Positions 16,891-25,937 of a stretch of DNA of 64,000 nt are shown here, in pieces; positions within the stretch are counted from its first letter, which is position 1; each line of letters opens with the position of its first letter. A program made the position numbers and the translations under genes. This DNA comes from Streptomyces sp. NBC_00708. Its GTDB lineage: Bacteria; Actinomycetota; Actinomycetes; Streptomycetales; Streptomycetaceae. The stretch covers positions 7,237,836 to 7,301,835 of the forward strand of contig CP108997.1 in the NCBI GenBank assembly GCA_036226585.1, given 5' to 3'. Below the pieces are notes generated by a model. That model did not search any database and was not told the DNA's origin. It was given only the letters and a program-made list of their open reading frames with translations.

Positions 16891-17541
16891 ATGTTCCAGG
16901 CCAGGCCGACCACGACCACTGACGATGAAGCGAACATGCCTTGTCGCGAGGGCCGCTTGGCTCGGGGGTGGTGTGCGGCGCACGAGCCCGCAGCTGGGGT
17001 GCCGCGCTGGGCTCGCCGGGTGGCCTACGCGGTGCCGTTGGTGGTGCTCCCGTCCGGGATCTGGCGCCTGGGCGTGCTGTTTGCCGCGGACAAGCGTGGC
17101 GGGTCGATCGCGGACTGGGCGATGAACGGCTACGTCGTCTTCCTCACCCTCATCTCCGAGGTCCTTGCCTTCACGGCTGTCGGGCTGGTCGCCCGCTGGG
17201 GCGAGGTGCTCCCGCGCTGGATGCCGGGATTGGGTGGGCGGCGGGTACCGACGGCCGCCGCGGTCGTCCCGGCCACGATCGGGGCGACGATCCTGACCCT
17301 CGTCTTCACGGTCATCATGGTCATCACCACGGTCACCCAGTCCAAGATCAACGGGGATCCGCTGCCGGCCGACTTCCCGAGCAAGGCCGGCGGCTGGGAG
17401 ACCGTCTACTTCTACGCCTCCTACGCCCCGTTGGTCCTGTGGGGCCCCATGCTCGGCATCCTGACGTACGCGTACTGGCGCCGACGCAGGCCGGCGACGG
17501 CCGCGCCGCTGATGCCGTCGGCAACCGGCAGCGCGTGCTAG
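16891..17541 (+). CDS. Multi-pass membrane protein, unknown function
   Basis: A 216-residue protein with an N-terminal soluble tail of about 40 residues and four hydrophobic helices: VAYAVPLVVLPSGIWRLGVL, GYVVFLTLISEVLAFTAVGLV, PATIGATILTLVFTVIMVI, and YAPLVLWGPMLGILTYAYW, then a basic tail. It resembles a common family of Streptomyces membrane proteins of unknown role. GAGGAG (16880-16885) sits 5 bases before ATG 16891, which is preferred to the GTG at 16885. Confidence 0.75.
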   Translation: MFQARPTTTTDDEANMPCREGRLARGWCAAHEPAAGVPRWARRVAYAVPLVVLPSGIWRLGVLFAADKRGGSIADWAMNGYVVFLTLISEVLAFTAVGLVARWGEVLPRWMPGLGGRRVPTAAAVVPATIGATILTLVFTVIMVITTVTQSKINGDPLPADFPSKAGGWETVYFYASYAPLVLWGPMLGILTYAYWRRRRPATAAPLMPSATGSAC

Positions 17542-17740
17542 GCAGCCCGGCTCCAGGCGCCGTTGCCGCTGGGCTGCCTTGGCCTGTTTCTCCTGCTCGT
17601 AGGACCGGGTGATGCCGCGCTCGGCGGCGATGGTGCCGTGGGCCCCCAGGTGCACCTTCATGTTCCCCGGCTGCACTTTCGGCGCGTCGTTGTCACCCGA
17701 GGGTGATATCTCCCCCTGCCGACCCGGAAGAGCCCGCGAT

Positions 17741-18040
17741 GATCTGCCCGCCCTGATCAAGCAAGCGCAGCAGGCACTCCACCTCGACCCCGCAGCACTG
17801 CCTGCGGCACGCGACGGCGCCAGTCCGGACCACGCCGACAGCATCGAGCGGACCCTGGGAGCCCTGACCCCAGCAGCCATCGGCGTCGCGGTACTGCGCG
17901 ACCGATACGGAACCAGCCATGGGCGGCTGGCCGTACCCACCGGGCTCGGCCCCCGGCACGCCCGCGTCGCCATCGGCACCGCCTCCACCTGGCGCGAGCT
18001 GATGCTGGACACCCTCGCGAACCCCGACGCCCCATGGCGC
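17741..18040 (+). pseudogene. Abortive-infection (Abi_C-like) protein remnant
   Basis: A stretch reading DDLPALIKQAQQALHL, then TLGALTPAAIGVAVLRDRYG, TSHGR, and LGPRHARVAIGTASTWRELM. The pattern LRDRYGTSHGR followed by PRHARVAI matches the C-terminal domain of abortive-infection family proteins (Abi_C, PF14355), which typically begin this domain with DLPKL. Upstream sequence lacks the N-terminal effector half and any start codon with context; downstream the frame runs into unrelated sequence. It is probably a relic of a phage-defence gene. The flanks (17542-17740 and 18041-18411) hold nothing else recognisable. Confidence 0.65.
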
Positions 18041-18411
18041 AAAACCTCCGCGACGGCCCCGCCGGCGACCAGCACCCTCACGACGTCGACCGGTCGGAAG
18101 CCGTGCAACCAGCGGGATGGTGCCCTCGACGACGCAGCGGTGCACCCCTCGATGCGGGGCAGGGGCTGCCTGCCTGGGGCAGCACTCCAGCCCACCGCTT
18201 GTACGACCTTGGCCCAACGCGCGTGGGTCTCGGGTCGGAACGTGAGCCTGCTCAGTGAAGGACTGTGTGAAGGGGCTGCAGCCCGTGGTTCAAGTCCCCA
18301 TCCACAGTCAGGTATTCGTACTCACAGTCGGGCTGCCCCCTTCGGTGATCATTGATGCAGCGGGGCCCCCGGAGGCGCCGTTCAAGGAGACACCATCACG
18401 GGGAGAACCAT

Positions 18412-18561
18412 CACACCGTTCGCTGCACCTACAAGGTCACGGTGAGCGCGTCCGAGGCCGCCGGGTCCGGGACCGGTCGCTGGCACGTCGCCACCCTCGC
18501 CACGGCCGACAACGGCGATGCCGTCTTCAACGACAAGACGGCGACCTTTACCGTCGGCTGA
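18412..18561 (+). pseudogene. Secreted-protein C-terminal scrap
   Basis: About 50 codons ending ATFTVG and a stop (HTVRCTYKVTVSASEA, GTGRWHVATLATADNG, DAVFNDKTATFTVG). The alternating beta pattern suits an extracellular beta-sandwich domain. No family is assigned and no start or signal peptide is attached. Confidence 0.25.
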
Positions 18562-18732
18562 GGAACACCTCGTCCAGCAGACTGACACTCATGGAACAGT
18601 GCAGACACTCGGTGCACTGGGAGTGCCGCGTCGGCGCGGTCGTGTACGCGAACCACCGTGCCGACTCCCGGCGGCACCTCGCCCTGACCCGTCCGGGGCT
18701 TCCCAGGCAACGAGAACAAGGAGGAGGAGCAG

Positions 18733-19431
18733 ATGGCCATATGGCAACGTCCGGAGCCGTTGAACCCGGAGACCGAGTCGGCCGCAGAGGCAGGCTACGT
18801 CCCCGCGATGAGGCAACTCGGTAAGTACCTGTATGAATCACGCAAGCCGGACCAAGCCGAGAAGTGGTTGCTTGCCGCCGCTGAGGCCAGAGACGCCGAG
18901 GCGATGTACACCCTGTCGAAACTCCACCACGACCGGGCATCGCGGGAGTCCCCGGACGGCAAGGCTCACGACCTGGCTGCGGCGTCCTGGTGCAGGCGGG
19001 CTGCGGAGCAGGGCTGGGTGCCGGCGATCTGGAGCATGAGATCGTGGGCGGACTCCGAAGAGCACGAGTCCTGGATTCGCAAGGCCATGGAAACCGGCGA
19101 CCCGCACGCGCCCTCGGCACTGGCCCACCTGCTCGCCGAGGAAGGACGCACATCCGAAGCCGAGCACTGGTACCGCGAGGAGTCCCGACGGCCCGACTCC
19201 ATCGGCTTCCACGCCCGCGACTACCTGGCTGACTTCCTCCTGAGGCAAGGGCGCCTGGAGGAAGCAGCGCAGCATTGGAGGCAGAACGCGGAAGCAGGTT
19301 CTTCGGCCGCCGCTCACAAACTGGCCTACGTTCTCGAAAAGCTCGGTGAGATCGAGGAGGCTGACCGATGGCGCCGACAGGCCGACCTGCTTCGCGTCCG
19401 CGAGCGCGAAGAGGACGAGCCAGAGCGCTGA
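18733..19431 (+). CDS. Sel1/TPR-like repeat protein
   Basis: A 232-residue, wholly helical soluble protein of about five Sel1-like repeats, each with the A-x2-G-x4-A rhythm: AAEAGYVPAMRQLGKYLYES, AAEARDAEAMYTLSKLHHD, AAEQGWVPAIWSM, AMETGDPHAPSALAHLLAE and NAEAGSSAAAHKLAYVLEKL. Such repeats are protein-protein scaffolds; no catalytic domain is attached. The ribosome site AAGGAGGAGGAG directly before the ATG is very strong. No partner is evident next to it. Confidence 0.85.
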   Translation: MAIWQRPEPLNPETESAAEAGYVPAMRQLGKYLYESRKPDQAEKWLLAAAEARDAEAMYTLSKLHHDRASRESPDGKAHDLAAASWCRRAAEQGWVPAIWSMRSWADSEEHESWIRKAMETGDPHAPSALAHLLAEEGRTSEAEHWYREESRRPDSIGFHARDYLADFLLRQGRLEEAAQHWRQNAEAGSSAAAHKLAYVLEKLGEIEEADRWRRQADLLRVREREEDEPER

Positions 19432-19918
<487 letters not shown>

Positions 19919-20563
19919 TCAGGCGTTCATGGGGATCACGGCGACGGAATTCCAGGTGATCTCCCACGCCGTCCTGTCGTTGTCGCGTGGGCGTTCGTCG
20001 AATCCGACCTCGAGCAGGTGGACCTGGCTGACGTGGAAGGGGGCGTGACTGGGCGTGATCCGGCGCAGGGCGCTCTGCAGCGAATCGCTGTCTGCCGTGT
20101 CCCAGCTGTAGCCGAGGGACATGTGAGGGCGGCCTCCGTCGTGCTGGATCACGTCGCGCCCGCGGGCTTCGATCAACGCGTCCCGCACGTGTCCCTTCAG
20201 GTCGACCAGTGGCTCGTCGGGCGCGAGGTCCAGCAGGGCTCCGGCCTTGTTGGCGATGGGCGAGCCCGCGGTGATCTCGAAGGGCGCCAGGTCACCGATG
20301 TGCTTTCGTAGGGCCTCGACGAGGTCCTGGCGTTCGGCCGCGCCGATCCGGTCTGCGCGGGTATCGGCGATCATCTCCACGGTCGTGTGCAGCAGCCCGT
20401 CCGGGAGGAGGGTGATCGGATACGGTGCCATCGCCTCGTGGCAAGCCGCGATGAGCCGGGCGAGCTCGCGGTCGACCGCGAGCGCGGGGAGCAGGTACAC
20501 GTGCAGAACCTTGAGCCCGTCCTGCCAGGCGGTTCCCCTGAACTGCGGCGTGAACTTCTTCAT
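19919..20563 (-). CDS. 2H phosphoesterase (2'-5' RNA ligase family)
   Basis: A 214-residue protein with the two hallmark motifs: HTTV (59-62, in LLHTTVEMI) and HMSL (147-150, in PHMSLGYSW). The 2H superfamily hydrolyses or ligates 2',3'-cyclic phosphates or 2'-5' bonds in nucleotides and RNA; the substrate is unknown. ATG 20563 follows AAGGGAG. The frame stays open for 54 codons upstream to ATG 20725, so an N-terminal extension is possible. The second 2H gene lies just upstream on the same strand, and the two are probably one operon of diverged paralogues. Confidence 0.85.
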   Translation of the reverse strand: MKKFTPQFRGTAWQDGLKVLHVYLLPALAVDRELARLIAACHEAMAPYPITLLPDGLLHTTVEMIADTRADRIGAAERQDLVEALRKHIGDLAPFEITAGSPIANKAGALLDLAPDEPLVDLKGHVRDALIEARGRDVIQHDGGRPHMSLGYSWDTADSDSLQSALRRITPSHAPFHVSQVHLLEVGFDERPRDNDRTAWEITWNSVAVIPMNA

Positions 20564-20744
20564 GCTCCAACTCCCTTTGTCAGTAAGGACCCGGTGGTCG
20601 CGCCCCGGGCGCTCGACCGCCACGCCGGCCGCCGACCAGGCACCCGGGACCGGGCCGTGCTCGCCGGCCACCCCGTCAAGGGCTTCGTCGTCGTACGCGG
20701 TGATGGAGATGCCGGCACGCCTCATCGAGGCGGCACGCGGGTGG

Positions 20745-21428
20745 CTACGACGGGGCCTTGCCCTTGCCGAGGTGCAGTTCGTGGACGCGCTCGAACGTGT
20801 ACGTATTGCGCTCGGGAACCTGCCGCTCCCACACCAGCCACACGCAGGAGATGGTGGCACGGGTGCGGGTCGCCGGCCGGATCGCCCTGCCGATGGCGGA
20901 GGCGAACATGTCCGAACGCGCCGCGGCCTCGGCCGTGGTGGCGTCCTCCACCCCGTACCCACACGACATGTGGGGCCAGAAGTGCTTCTCTTCCGGTGGG
21001 AGGACCAGGCCCGTGCTGAGCAGTCCGGCGCGGACGTGCCGGTTCAGCTCGGCCGGGCCCGCTTCGGGCCAGATCTCCACGATTCCGGCCGACCCACCGG
21101 CCCGCGCAGGCCCGATCTCGATGTCGAAGGGCTCCAGGCCGTCGAGCTCTCGCTGCACGGCGGCCGCAGCGCGCGCGAGCTGCTCGCCGTCCACGCGCAC
21201 ACCGTCCTCGTTGTGATGCTCGATCGACTGGACCGTCAGATGGAGGTCGTCGTCGGCGATCGGGGCGATCACGTCCGGATAGCGTTCGGTGATCTCCCGG
21301 AGCTGTCGGAAGTAGGCCATCACCTGCGGCTCGCGTTGCGGCAACCACAGCACGTGCGGCTTCACCCAGTCCTCGTCCGGACCGTCCGCACTGCCCCACA
21401 GCCGCTTGGGCCCCATGAATCTGCGCAT
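20745..21428 (-). CDS. 2H phosphoesterase (2'-5' RNA ligase family), paralogue
   Basis: A 227-residue protein. HLTV (63-66, in DLHLTVQSI) and HMSC (153-156, in PHMSCGYG) are the two HxTx/HxSx motifs; the last position of the second is Cys, which is tolerated because that residue is not catalytic. A WV-PHVLWLP strand precedes the first motif. It is about 30% alike to the downstream gene by eye and co-oriented 180 bases from it. Tandem 2H genes suggest two related nucleotide substrates. No kinase, ligase or nucleotidyltransferase partner is adjacent. Confidence 0.83.
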   Translation of the reverse strand: MRRFMGPKRLWGSADGPDEDWVKPHVLWLPQREPQVMAYFRQLREITERYPDVIAPIADDDLHLTVQSIEHHNEDGVRVDGEQLARAAAAVQRELDGLEPFDIEIGPARAGGSAGIVEIWPEAGPAELNRHVRAGLLSTGLVLPPEEKHFWPHMSCGYGVEDATTAEAAARSDMFASAIGRAIRPATRTRATISCVWLVWERQVPERNTYTFERVHELHLGKGKAPS

Positions 21429-21811
21429 CTCAACGCTCCTTGCTCCGAAGGGAGGTGGTGGAAGAGTAGGTGTGGGAGCTGTTTCGGATGCGGCTTCCGC
21501 TCATCGCCGCCTGTGGCGGGCGGCGACGAAACGGTTGAACGGGTCCGAGCCCACCCCGAAGGCGCGCGGCCCACCTGACGACTCCGGCGGTCGCAGCGAC
21601 CTTCGCGGTGGCGGCGTACAGGTTGGTGGAACTGCCGCTGAATGGACTGTCAGAAAGGCGGCGGTGACCGCCTGCTTCCGGCTCGGTGGTCAGGATCGGC
21701 GGGGCGGGCTGGTCCGCGGGCAGGCTGAGCCTTGAGGCATGACATTTGTCCTGGGCGAGACGGGATTCGCGGCCCTACTGGGCGTCTATCGCGGTGCGTA
21801 GGCTCGCAAGT
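21429..21811. other. Gene-free stretch upstream of the 2H pair
   Basis: About 380 bases between the 2H genes and the small protein at 21812. I see no gene, strong palindrome or recognisable promoter. Confidence 0.45.
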
Positions 21812-22033
21812 ATGTCGAAATCACAAGAGATGGGGCGAGACGACGCCTGGGAAGGCGTCGTCGCCCACAGGCCCCGGGGCATGCTCGACGGCTCGAACAT
21901 GTACCACTTCCTCGAAGTCCGCCTCGCGGACGGCGCGTCCGTCAAGGTCCGGGTCAGCCGCCGCTTCTGGAAAACGGTCACGGTCGGCGACCGGATCGCC
22001 AAGCAGCCGAACGCGGATCCGTACAAGGCGTAG
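21812..22033 (+). CDS. Small conserved hypothetical protein
   Basis: A 73-residue protein: MSKSQEMGRDDAWEGVV, then NMYHFLEVRLADGASVKVRV and a basic stretch RRFWKTVTVGDRIAKQPN. The strand pattern looks like a small beta-barrel and it resembles short proteins widespread in Streptomyces; I cannot name the function. No strong ribosome site is visible. It is convergent with the phosphoribosyltransferase gene. Confidence 0.6.
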   Translation: MSKSQEMGRDDAWEGVVAHRPRGMLDGSNMYHFLEVRLADGASVKVRVSRRFWKTVTVGDRIAKQPNADPYKA

Positions 22034-22071
22034 CCCACCGGGGCCGACGAATTCGGTGGCTCGGCCGCCAT

Positions 22072-22608
22072 TCAGGACGTCCCGTCCCAGGAGGGAAGTT
22101 CGGCAGCAGTGACGATGCTGCGGACGCCCAGGTCCGCCCGCCGGGCCGGGGCCGTCTGGTCGACAACGACGGAACAGCCGGCCCACTGCCCGCCGCACTC
22201 CTCGACCATGGAGCGCACGGCCGACGCCTGGCTGCCCGTCTCGATCCAGTCGTCGACCAGCAGCACCCGGTCCCCGGGGCCCACCGCCGCCCGCTGCAGA
22301 CGTAGCTCCTGGCGGGTGCCCCGGTAGTCGGGGTCGCTGCGCCGGGTGACCTTGTCCCCCGGGAAGATCCCCTCGCCCTTGCGTACAGCGACGAAGCCGA
22401 CGCCCAGTTCGACGGCCACCGCCGCGCCGAGCAGGAATCCCCGCGACTCGACCCCGCAGACGGCCGTGGCGTCGTCCCGGAACGGCCCGGCCAGGCCCCG
22501 GACTACCACGGCGAGTGCCTCGGGGTCGCGGAAGATCGGCCAGACGTCGGCATGGCCGCCGATCCAGCGGAAGTGTTCGAGGGCGACGGCACGTGCGTCA
22601 GATGTCAT
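22072..22608 (-). CDS. Phosphoribosyltransferase-like protein (Apt type)
   Basis: A 178-residue type I phosphoribosyltransferase fold. The PRPP-binding motif is VLLVDDWIETGSQ, with the two acidic residues intact, and the flexible-loop region EGIFPGDKVTRR and pyrophosphate loop VESRGFLLG are present. Order and length match adenine phosphoribosyltransferase, although the base-recognition region is not diagnostic. Likely purine salvage or a regulatory relative. It is divergent from the histidine kinase. Confidence 0.82.
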   Translation of the reverse strand: MTSDARAVALEHFRWIGGHADVWPIFRDPEALAVVVRGLAGPFRDDATAVCGVESRGFLLGAAVAVELGVGFVAVRKGEGIFPGDKVTRRSDPDYRGTRQELRLQRAAVGPGDRVLLVDDWIETGSQASAVRSMVEECGGQWAGCSVVVDQTAPARRADLGVRSIVTAAELPSWDGTS

Positions 22609-22677
22609 GATCGCCAGTCTGCGGACCGGCCGGCAGCCCAGGCAAAGGGATACGCGACGGCCGCAGCGTCGAGCCGG

Positions 22678-22699
22678 CACGTGGCGGACACGTGGCGGA
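22678..22699. repeat. 11-base tandem repeat with CACGTG
   Basis: Two back-to-back copies of CACGTGGCGGA, then CACGG, about 90 bases upstream of the histidine kinase start. One helical turn per unit suits a tandem protein-binding site. Confidence 0.5.
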
Positions 22700-22783
22700 C
22701 ACGGGGCGATCGGGGCCCGGGGGTATGCGGCCAAGGGGTACAGCCAGCCGTACTGTGCACGCCACAGGGCGTGCCGCACACTG

Positions 22784-24010
22784 ATGCGCATGAGCGAGCC
22801 ACGAAGACGAGTGACCAGTGCAAGCACATACCTCTTGGTCGGCCTGCCGACTGCATTGGCGTCCATACTCGTACTGCCGGTACTGGCCGTGGGCGCGATT
22901 GCCTCAGGGCTGACTGCGCTCCCCCTCTTGATGCGGGGGCTGCGGCACTGGTCGCAGTGGCACCGGAAACGCGCCTCCGCACTGCTCGGTGTGGAGATAC
23001 GCCCGCGCCCTGCCCGACTGCCCAAGGGCCTGTCCGCACAGTGGCGCCGGCTGCTGGACGACCCCGAGTACCGCCGCGATCTGCGCTGGGTGCTGCGCCA
23101 TGTCATCACCGGCCTGCCCGCAGGGCTGGCCGCGCTCCTCTGCGTGGGGACCGCCGTGGGCAGCGTCGTCGTATCCCTGCTGTGGCCGGTGTTTCCCAAG
23201 GGTGAGTTGCAACTGTTCGGGACCGTGCCGGTGACCGGATGGGCCACCGCGCTGGCGCTCGCTGTGGTCCAGGGCGGCGTGGGCGTCGCTGCCACCTGGT
23301 GGGCGGTGCCGCGTCTGGCCCGTATGCACGCGCGTGCCACTCTGGCCGCACTGGAGCCCTCGCCCGAGGCCCGGCTCGCCGAGCGTGTCGGCGAACTGTC
23401 CGAGAGCCGCGCGGGGGTGCTGGACGCGCACGGCGCCGAACTGCGCCGTATCGAACGTGACTTGCACGACGGCACGCAGGCCCGGCTGGTCGCCATCGCG
23501 ATGCGTCTGGGAGTGGCCAGGGAAGAGCTGCCCGACGACGCGGGGGCGCTCGCCACGCTTCTGCAGGAGGCGCACGAGGGCACAGAGGAGGCGATGGCGG
23601 AACTGCGGAACGTGATCCGCACGATGTATCCGCCGATCCTCGCCGACCGGGGCCTGGAGGGCGCCGTCTCGGCCGTCACCGCGGGTACGGGCATCCCGGC
23701 GGATGTGGAGGTCGGCGAACTGGGCAGACTTCCCGCCGCGGTAGAGGCCGCCGCCTACTTCATCGTCGCCGAGACCCTGACCAACGCGGCCAAGTACAGC
23801 GGCGCGACGCACGTCACCGTACGACTCACACGGCCGGCGGAAACGCTGCTGGTCGAGGTGGTGGACAACGGGCTCGGCGGTATCGACGAGACCCTCGGCT
23901 CCGGCGTCATCGGTATACGCCGCCGAGCCGCCGCACTGGACGGCACCGTCCTCATCAGCAGCCCGGTCGGCGGCCCCACCGCGGTCACGGTGGAGCTGCC
24001 GTGCGCGTAG
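22784..24010 (+). CDS. NarL-type sensor histidine kinase
   Basis: A 408-residue sensor. Residues about 15-50 and 110-190 hold four membrane segments of the actinobacterial 'putative sensor' type (LLVGLPTALASILVLPVLAVG, VITGLPAGLAALLCVG, VVVSLLWPVF, WATALALAVVQGGVGVAATWW). The HisKA_3 phosphoacceptor is H228 in ERDLHDGTQARL, followed by a HATPase domain with ETLTNAAKYSGA and GSGVIGIRRRA. It phosphorylates the response regulator that follows with a 10-base overlap (24001-24010). ATG 22784 or 22790 is the start. The signal is unknown; the upstream tandem repeat may be its regulatory site. Confidence 0.92.
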   Translation: MRMSEPRRRVTSASTYLLVGLPTALASILVLPVLAVGAIASGLTALPLLMRGLRHWSQWHRKRASALLGVEIRPRPARLPKGLSAQWRRLLDDPEYRRDLRWVLRHVITGLPAGLAALLCVGTAVGSVVVSLLWPVFPKGELQLFGTVPVTGWATALALAVVQGGVGVAATWWAVPRLARMHARATLAALEPSPEARLAERVGELSESRAGVLDAHGAELRRIERDLHDGTQARLVAIAMRLGVAREELPDDAGALATLLQEAHEGTEEAMAELRNVIRTMYPPILADRGLEGAVSAVTAGTGIPADVEVGELGRLPAAVEAAAYFIVAETLTNAAKYSGATHVTVRLTRPAETLLVEVVDNGLGGIDETLGSGVIGIRRRAAALDGTVLISSPVGGPTAVTVELPCA

Positions 24011-24651
24011 TGATCGCCGAGGACAACGTGCTGCTCTCAGCAGGGCTGGAGATGATTCTGGGCAGCAAGGGGATCGAGGTGGCCGCAGTGGTGACGGATG
24101 CGCCGTCGCTGCTGGCGAAGGTTGCCGAACTTGTACCGGATGCGGTCATCGCGGACATCAGGCTGCCGCCCTCGTTCCGCGACGAGGGCATCAGAGCGGC
24201 GCTCGAACTCCGCCGGAACCACCCCGGTCTGCCCGTGCTGATCCTGTCCCAGTATGTGGAGAAGGTGTACGCGCGGGAATTGCTGTCCGACGGTTCCGGG
24301 AGCGTCGGCTACCTGCTCAAGGACCGTGTGAGCCGGGTCGGTGAGTTCGTCGACGCACTGCGGCGGGTCGCGGCCGGCGGCACGGCCATGGACCCCGAGG
24401 TGATCACACAGCTCCTCACCGGGTCCGCGGGGAACGCCGTCGGCACCCTGACCCCCCGCGAGCGCGACGTGCTGACCCTGATGGCACAGGGTCTCGGCAA
24501 CGCGGAGATCGGCAAGCGGCTGTTCATCACGGACAACGCCGTGCAGAAGCACATCGGCAATATCTTCATGAAGCTGGACCTCCCCACCGCCGACGGAGGC
24601 CACCGCCGCGTCCTGGCCGTCCTCAGCTACCTGGACAGCCTTGCGACCTGA
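24001..24651 (+). CDS. NarL/LuxR-type response regulator
   Basis: A 216-residue regulator. Receiver domain 1-120 with acidic pocket E7-D8, phosphoacceptor D52 (AVIADIRLPP) and a lysine in YLLKDRV. The LuxR HTH begins LTPRERDVLTLMAQGLGNAEIG and ends NAVQKHIGNIFMKLDL. The GTG start lies inside the kinase gene, so the pair is translationally coupled. Target genes are not evident; similar pairs control membrane or stress genes. Confidence 0.93.
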   Translation: MRVVIAEDNVLLSAGLEMILGSKGIEVAAVVTDAPSLLAKVAELVPDAVIADIRLPPSFRDEGIRAALELRRNHPGLPVLILSQYVEKVYARELLSDGSGSVGYLLKDRVSRVGEFVDALRRVAAGGTAMDPEVITQLLTGSAGNAVGTLTPRERDVLTLMAQGLGNAEIGKRLFITDNAVQKHIGNIFMKLDLPTADGGHRRVLAVLSYLDSLAT

Positions 24652-24743
24652 CCTCCCATGGCCACGCAGACAGACGGTTCGGTCCGCGCCGTCCTCGGAC
24701 ACCCGGCCGCAGGTCAGGAACCGGGACGCCGCGGCAACACGCG

Positions 24744-25052
24744 CTACAGGGACGCTCCCGTGTCCGGTTCGTGCTGTACGAGCCTTTCGAAGAGGAACTC
24801 GTGCTTCAGGAACGACGTCTCACGCTCCGCCCCCGGGTAAGGAGGGATGAGCTGAGCGGCCTGGATGAGACGCCAGCCGTCCTCCAGCGCGGCCACGCCC
24901 GTCTCGTAAGGCGGTTCATCGCTGTCCCCGGTCGTCGGCCGGGTCGCGGCCGTACCGTCGTACCGGGCCCACCCCACGACCCGGGAGTCGAGGGCCGATG
25001 TGGCCAGGTACAGGAACAGCACCTGTTGCCGCACGGTGGTGGAACTGATCAC
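24744..25052 (-). CDS. Small protein co-translated with the dioxygenase
   Basis: A 102-residue protein, VLFLYLATSALDSRVVGWARYD to FLKHEFLFERLVQHEP. Its ATG overlaps the dioxygenase stop by 4 bases (25049-25052), a strong sign of co-translation. No domain is recognised; the W-R-L-I-Q-A pattern suggests a small helical accessory. It is probably an accessory or partner of the dioxygenase. Confidence 0.7.
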   Translation of the reverse strand: MISSTTVRQQVLFLYLATSALDSRVVGWARYDGTAATRPTTGDSDEPPYETGVAALEDGWRLIQAAQLIPPYPGAERETSFLKHEFLFERLVQHEPDTGASL

Positions 25053-25867
25053 GCGTTTCTCCTCTGCACAGGTCGGTTGCTGACGCGGGTGGCCGAGTAC
25101 TCGATGTCGAACTCGGGATCGTCGGACAGGAAGCGCCAGAGCTTGATCCGGTTGTGGATCTCGAGCCTGCCCACAGCCGGCTCGTACCAGGGGAAGGTGC
25201 GCCCCAACTCCGTCCGCACTGCCGGGTCGTGGAGATCCTCCGTGTCCCAGAGGCGCACCTGCGGGACGGTCGGGTTGAAACGGATCTTGTACATGTGGCG
25301 GACGAGGTCGCTCTCATTGCGCCGCCCGCCGTGCCAGATGCCGTGATGCAGCAGGACGACGGTGCCCGCCGGGCAGGTCAGCCGGGTCTGGCCGCGGAGG
25401 TTCTGGTAGCGGCCGGTGTCGGACTCGTTGGTCCGGCGCAGATGACTGCCCGGAACGATGAGCGTGCCGCCCATGTCCGTGGTCACCGCCTGCGGGTAGT
25501 ACATGAGCTGCACGTCGAAGGCGTCGGTCCGCAGATCGATGAGAGCATCGGCATGCAGCGGCTGCGCGCTTCCCTCCCGGGGCTCCCGCGTATGCACGTA
25601 GTGGTGGTCGACGGTCGGATTCACCCCCACCAGGCTCTCCACCGCACCAGCGACCTCGGGCAGCTCGACAAGCCGGCGCGCGAGGGACCCCTCGGGGAAC
25701 GCCTTCGACACAGGGGTCCCGTACGGCACCGAGGGCAGCCCCGCCGCGAAGACGCCGAACGCCTCCTCGTTGAGCTCCTGCGGCACGATGCCGTCGAGGC
25801 GCAGGAAGCCATGGGCCACGAACCGCGCCACCTGGACCGTGCTCAGTAGTCTTCGTGTGGTTGACAT
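25049..25867 (-). CDS. Phytanoyl-CoA dioxygenase family protein
   Basis: A 272-residue Fe(II)/2-oxoglutarate dioxygenase. The iron ligands are H105 and D107 (QPLHADALID) and a distal His in LLHHGIWHGG; VPGSH and a late Arg in RFNPT supply the 2-oxoglutarate side. The family hydroxylates diverse small molecules, so the substrate cannot be called. ATG 25867 begins MSTTRRLL. It is divergent from an AraC regulator (70-base gap) and co-translated with the small gene after it, together forming one regulated unit. Confidence 0.88.
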   Translation of the reverse strand: MSTTRRLLSTVQVARFVAHGFLRLDGIVPQELNEEAFGVFAAGLPSVPYGTPVSKAFPEGSLARRLVELPEVAGAVESLVGVNPTVDHHYVHTREPREGSAQPLHADALIDLRTDAFDVQLMYYPQAVTTDMGGTLIVPGSHLRRTNESDTGRYQNLRGQTRLTCPAGTVVLLHHGIWHGGRRNESDLVRHMYKIRFNPTVPQVRLWDTEDLHDPAVRTELGRTFPWYEPAVGRLEIHNRIKLWRFLSDDPEFDIEYSATRVSNRPVQRRNA

Positions 25868-25937
25868 GCACCAACCGTACGAAGCGAGAGCGCCGCAGTC
25901 GTGGGCTGAATCCACCAGGGACTGGTAATTTCCCACC

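Noticed and set aside
18285..18310. tRNA-like T-loop GGTTCAAGTCC suggesting an attachment site
   Set aside because: The arms around the loop do not pair (only 3 of 5), and there is no acceptor stem, CCA end or integrase in the window.
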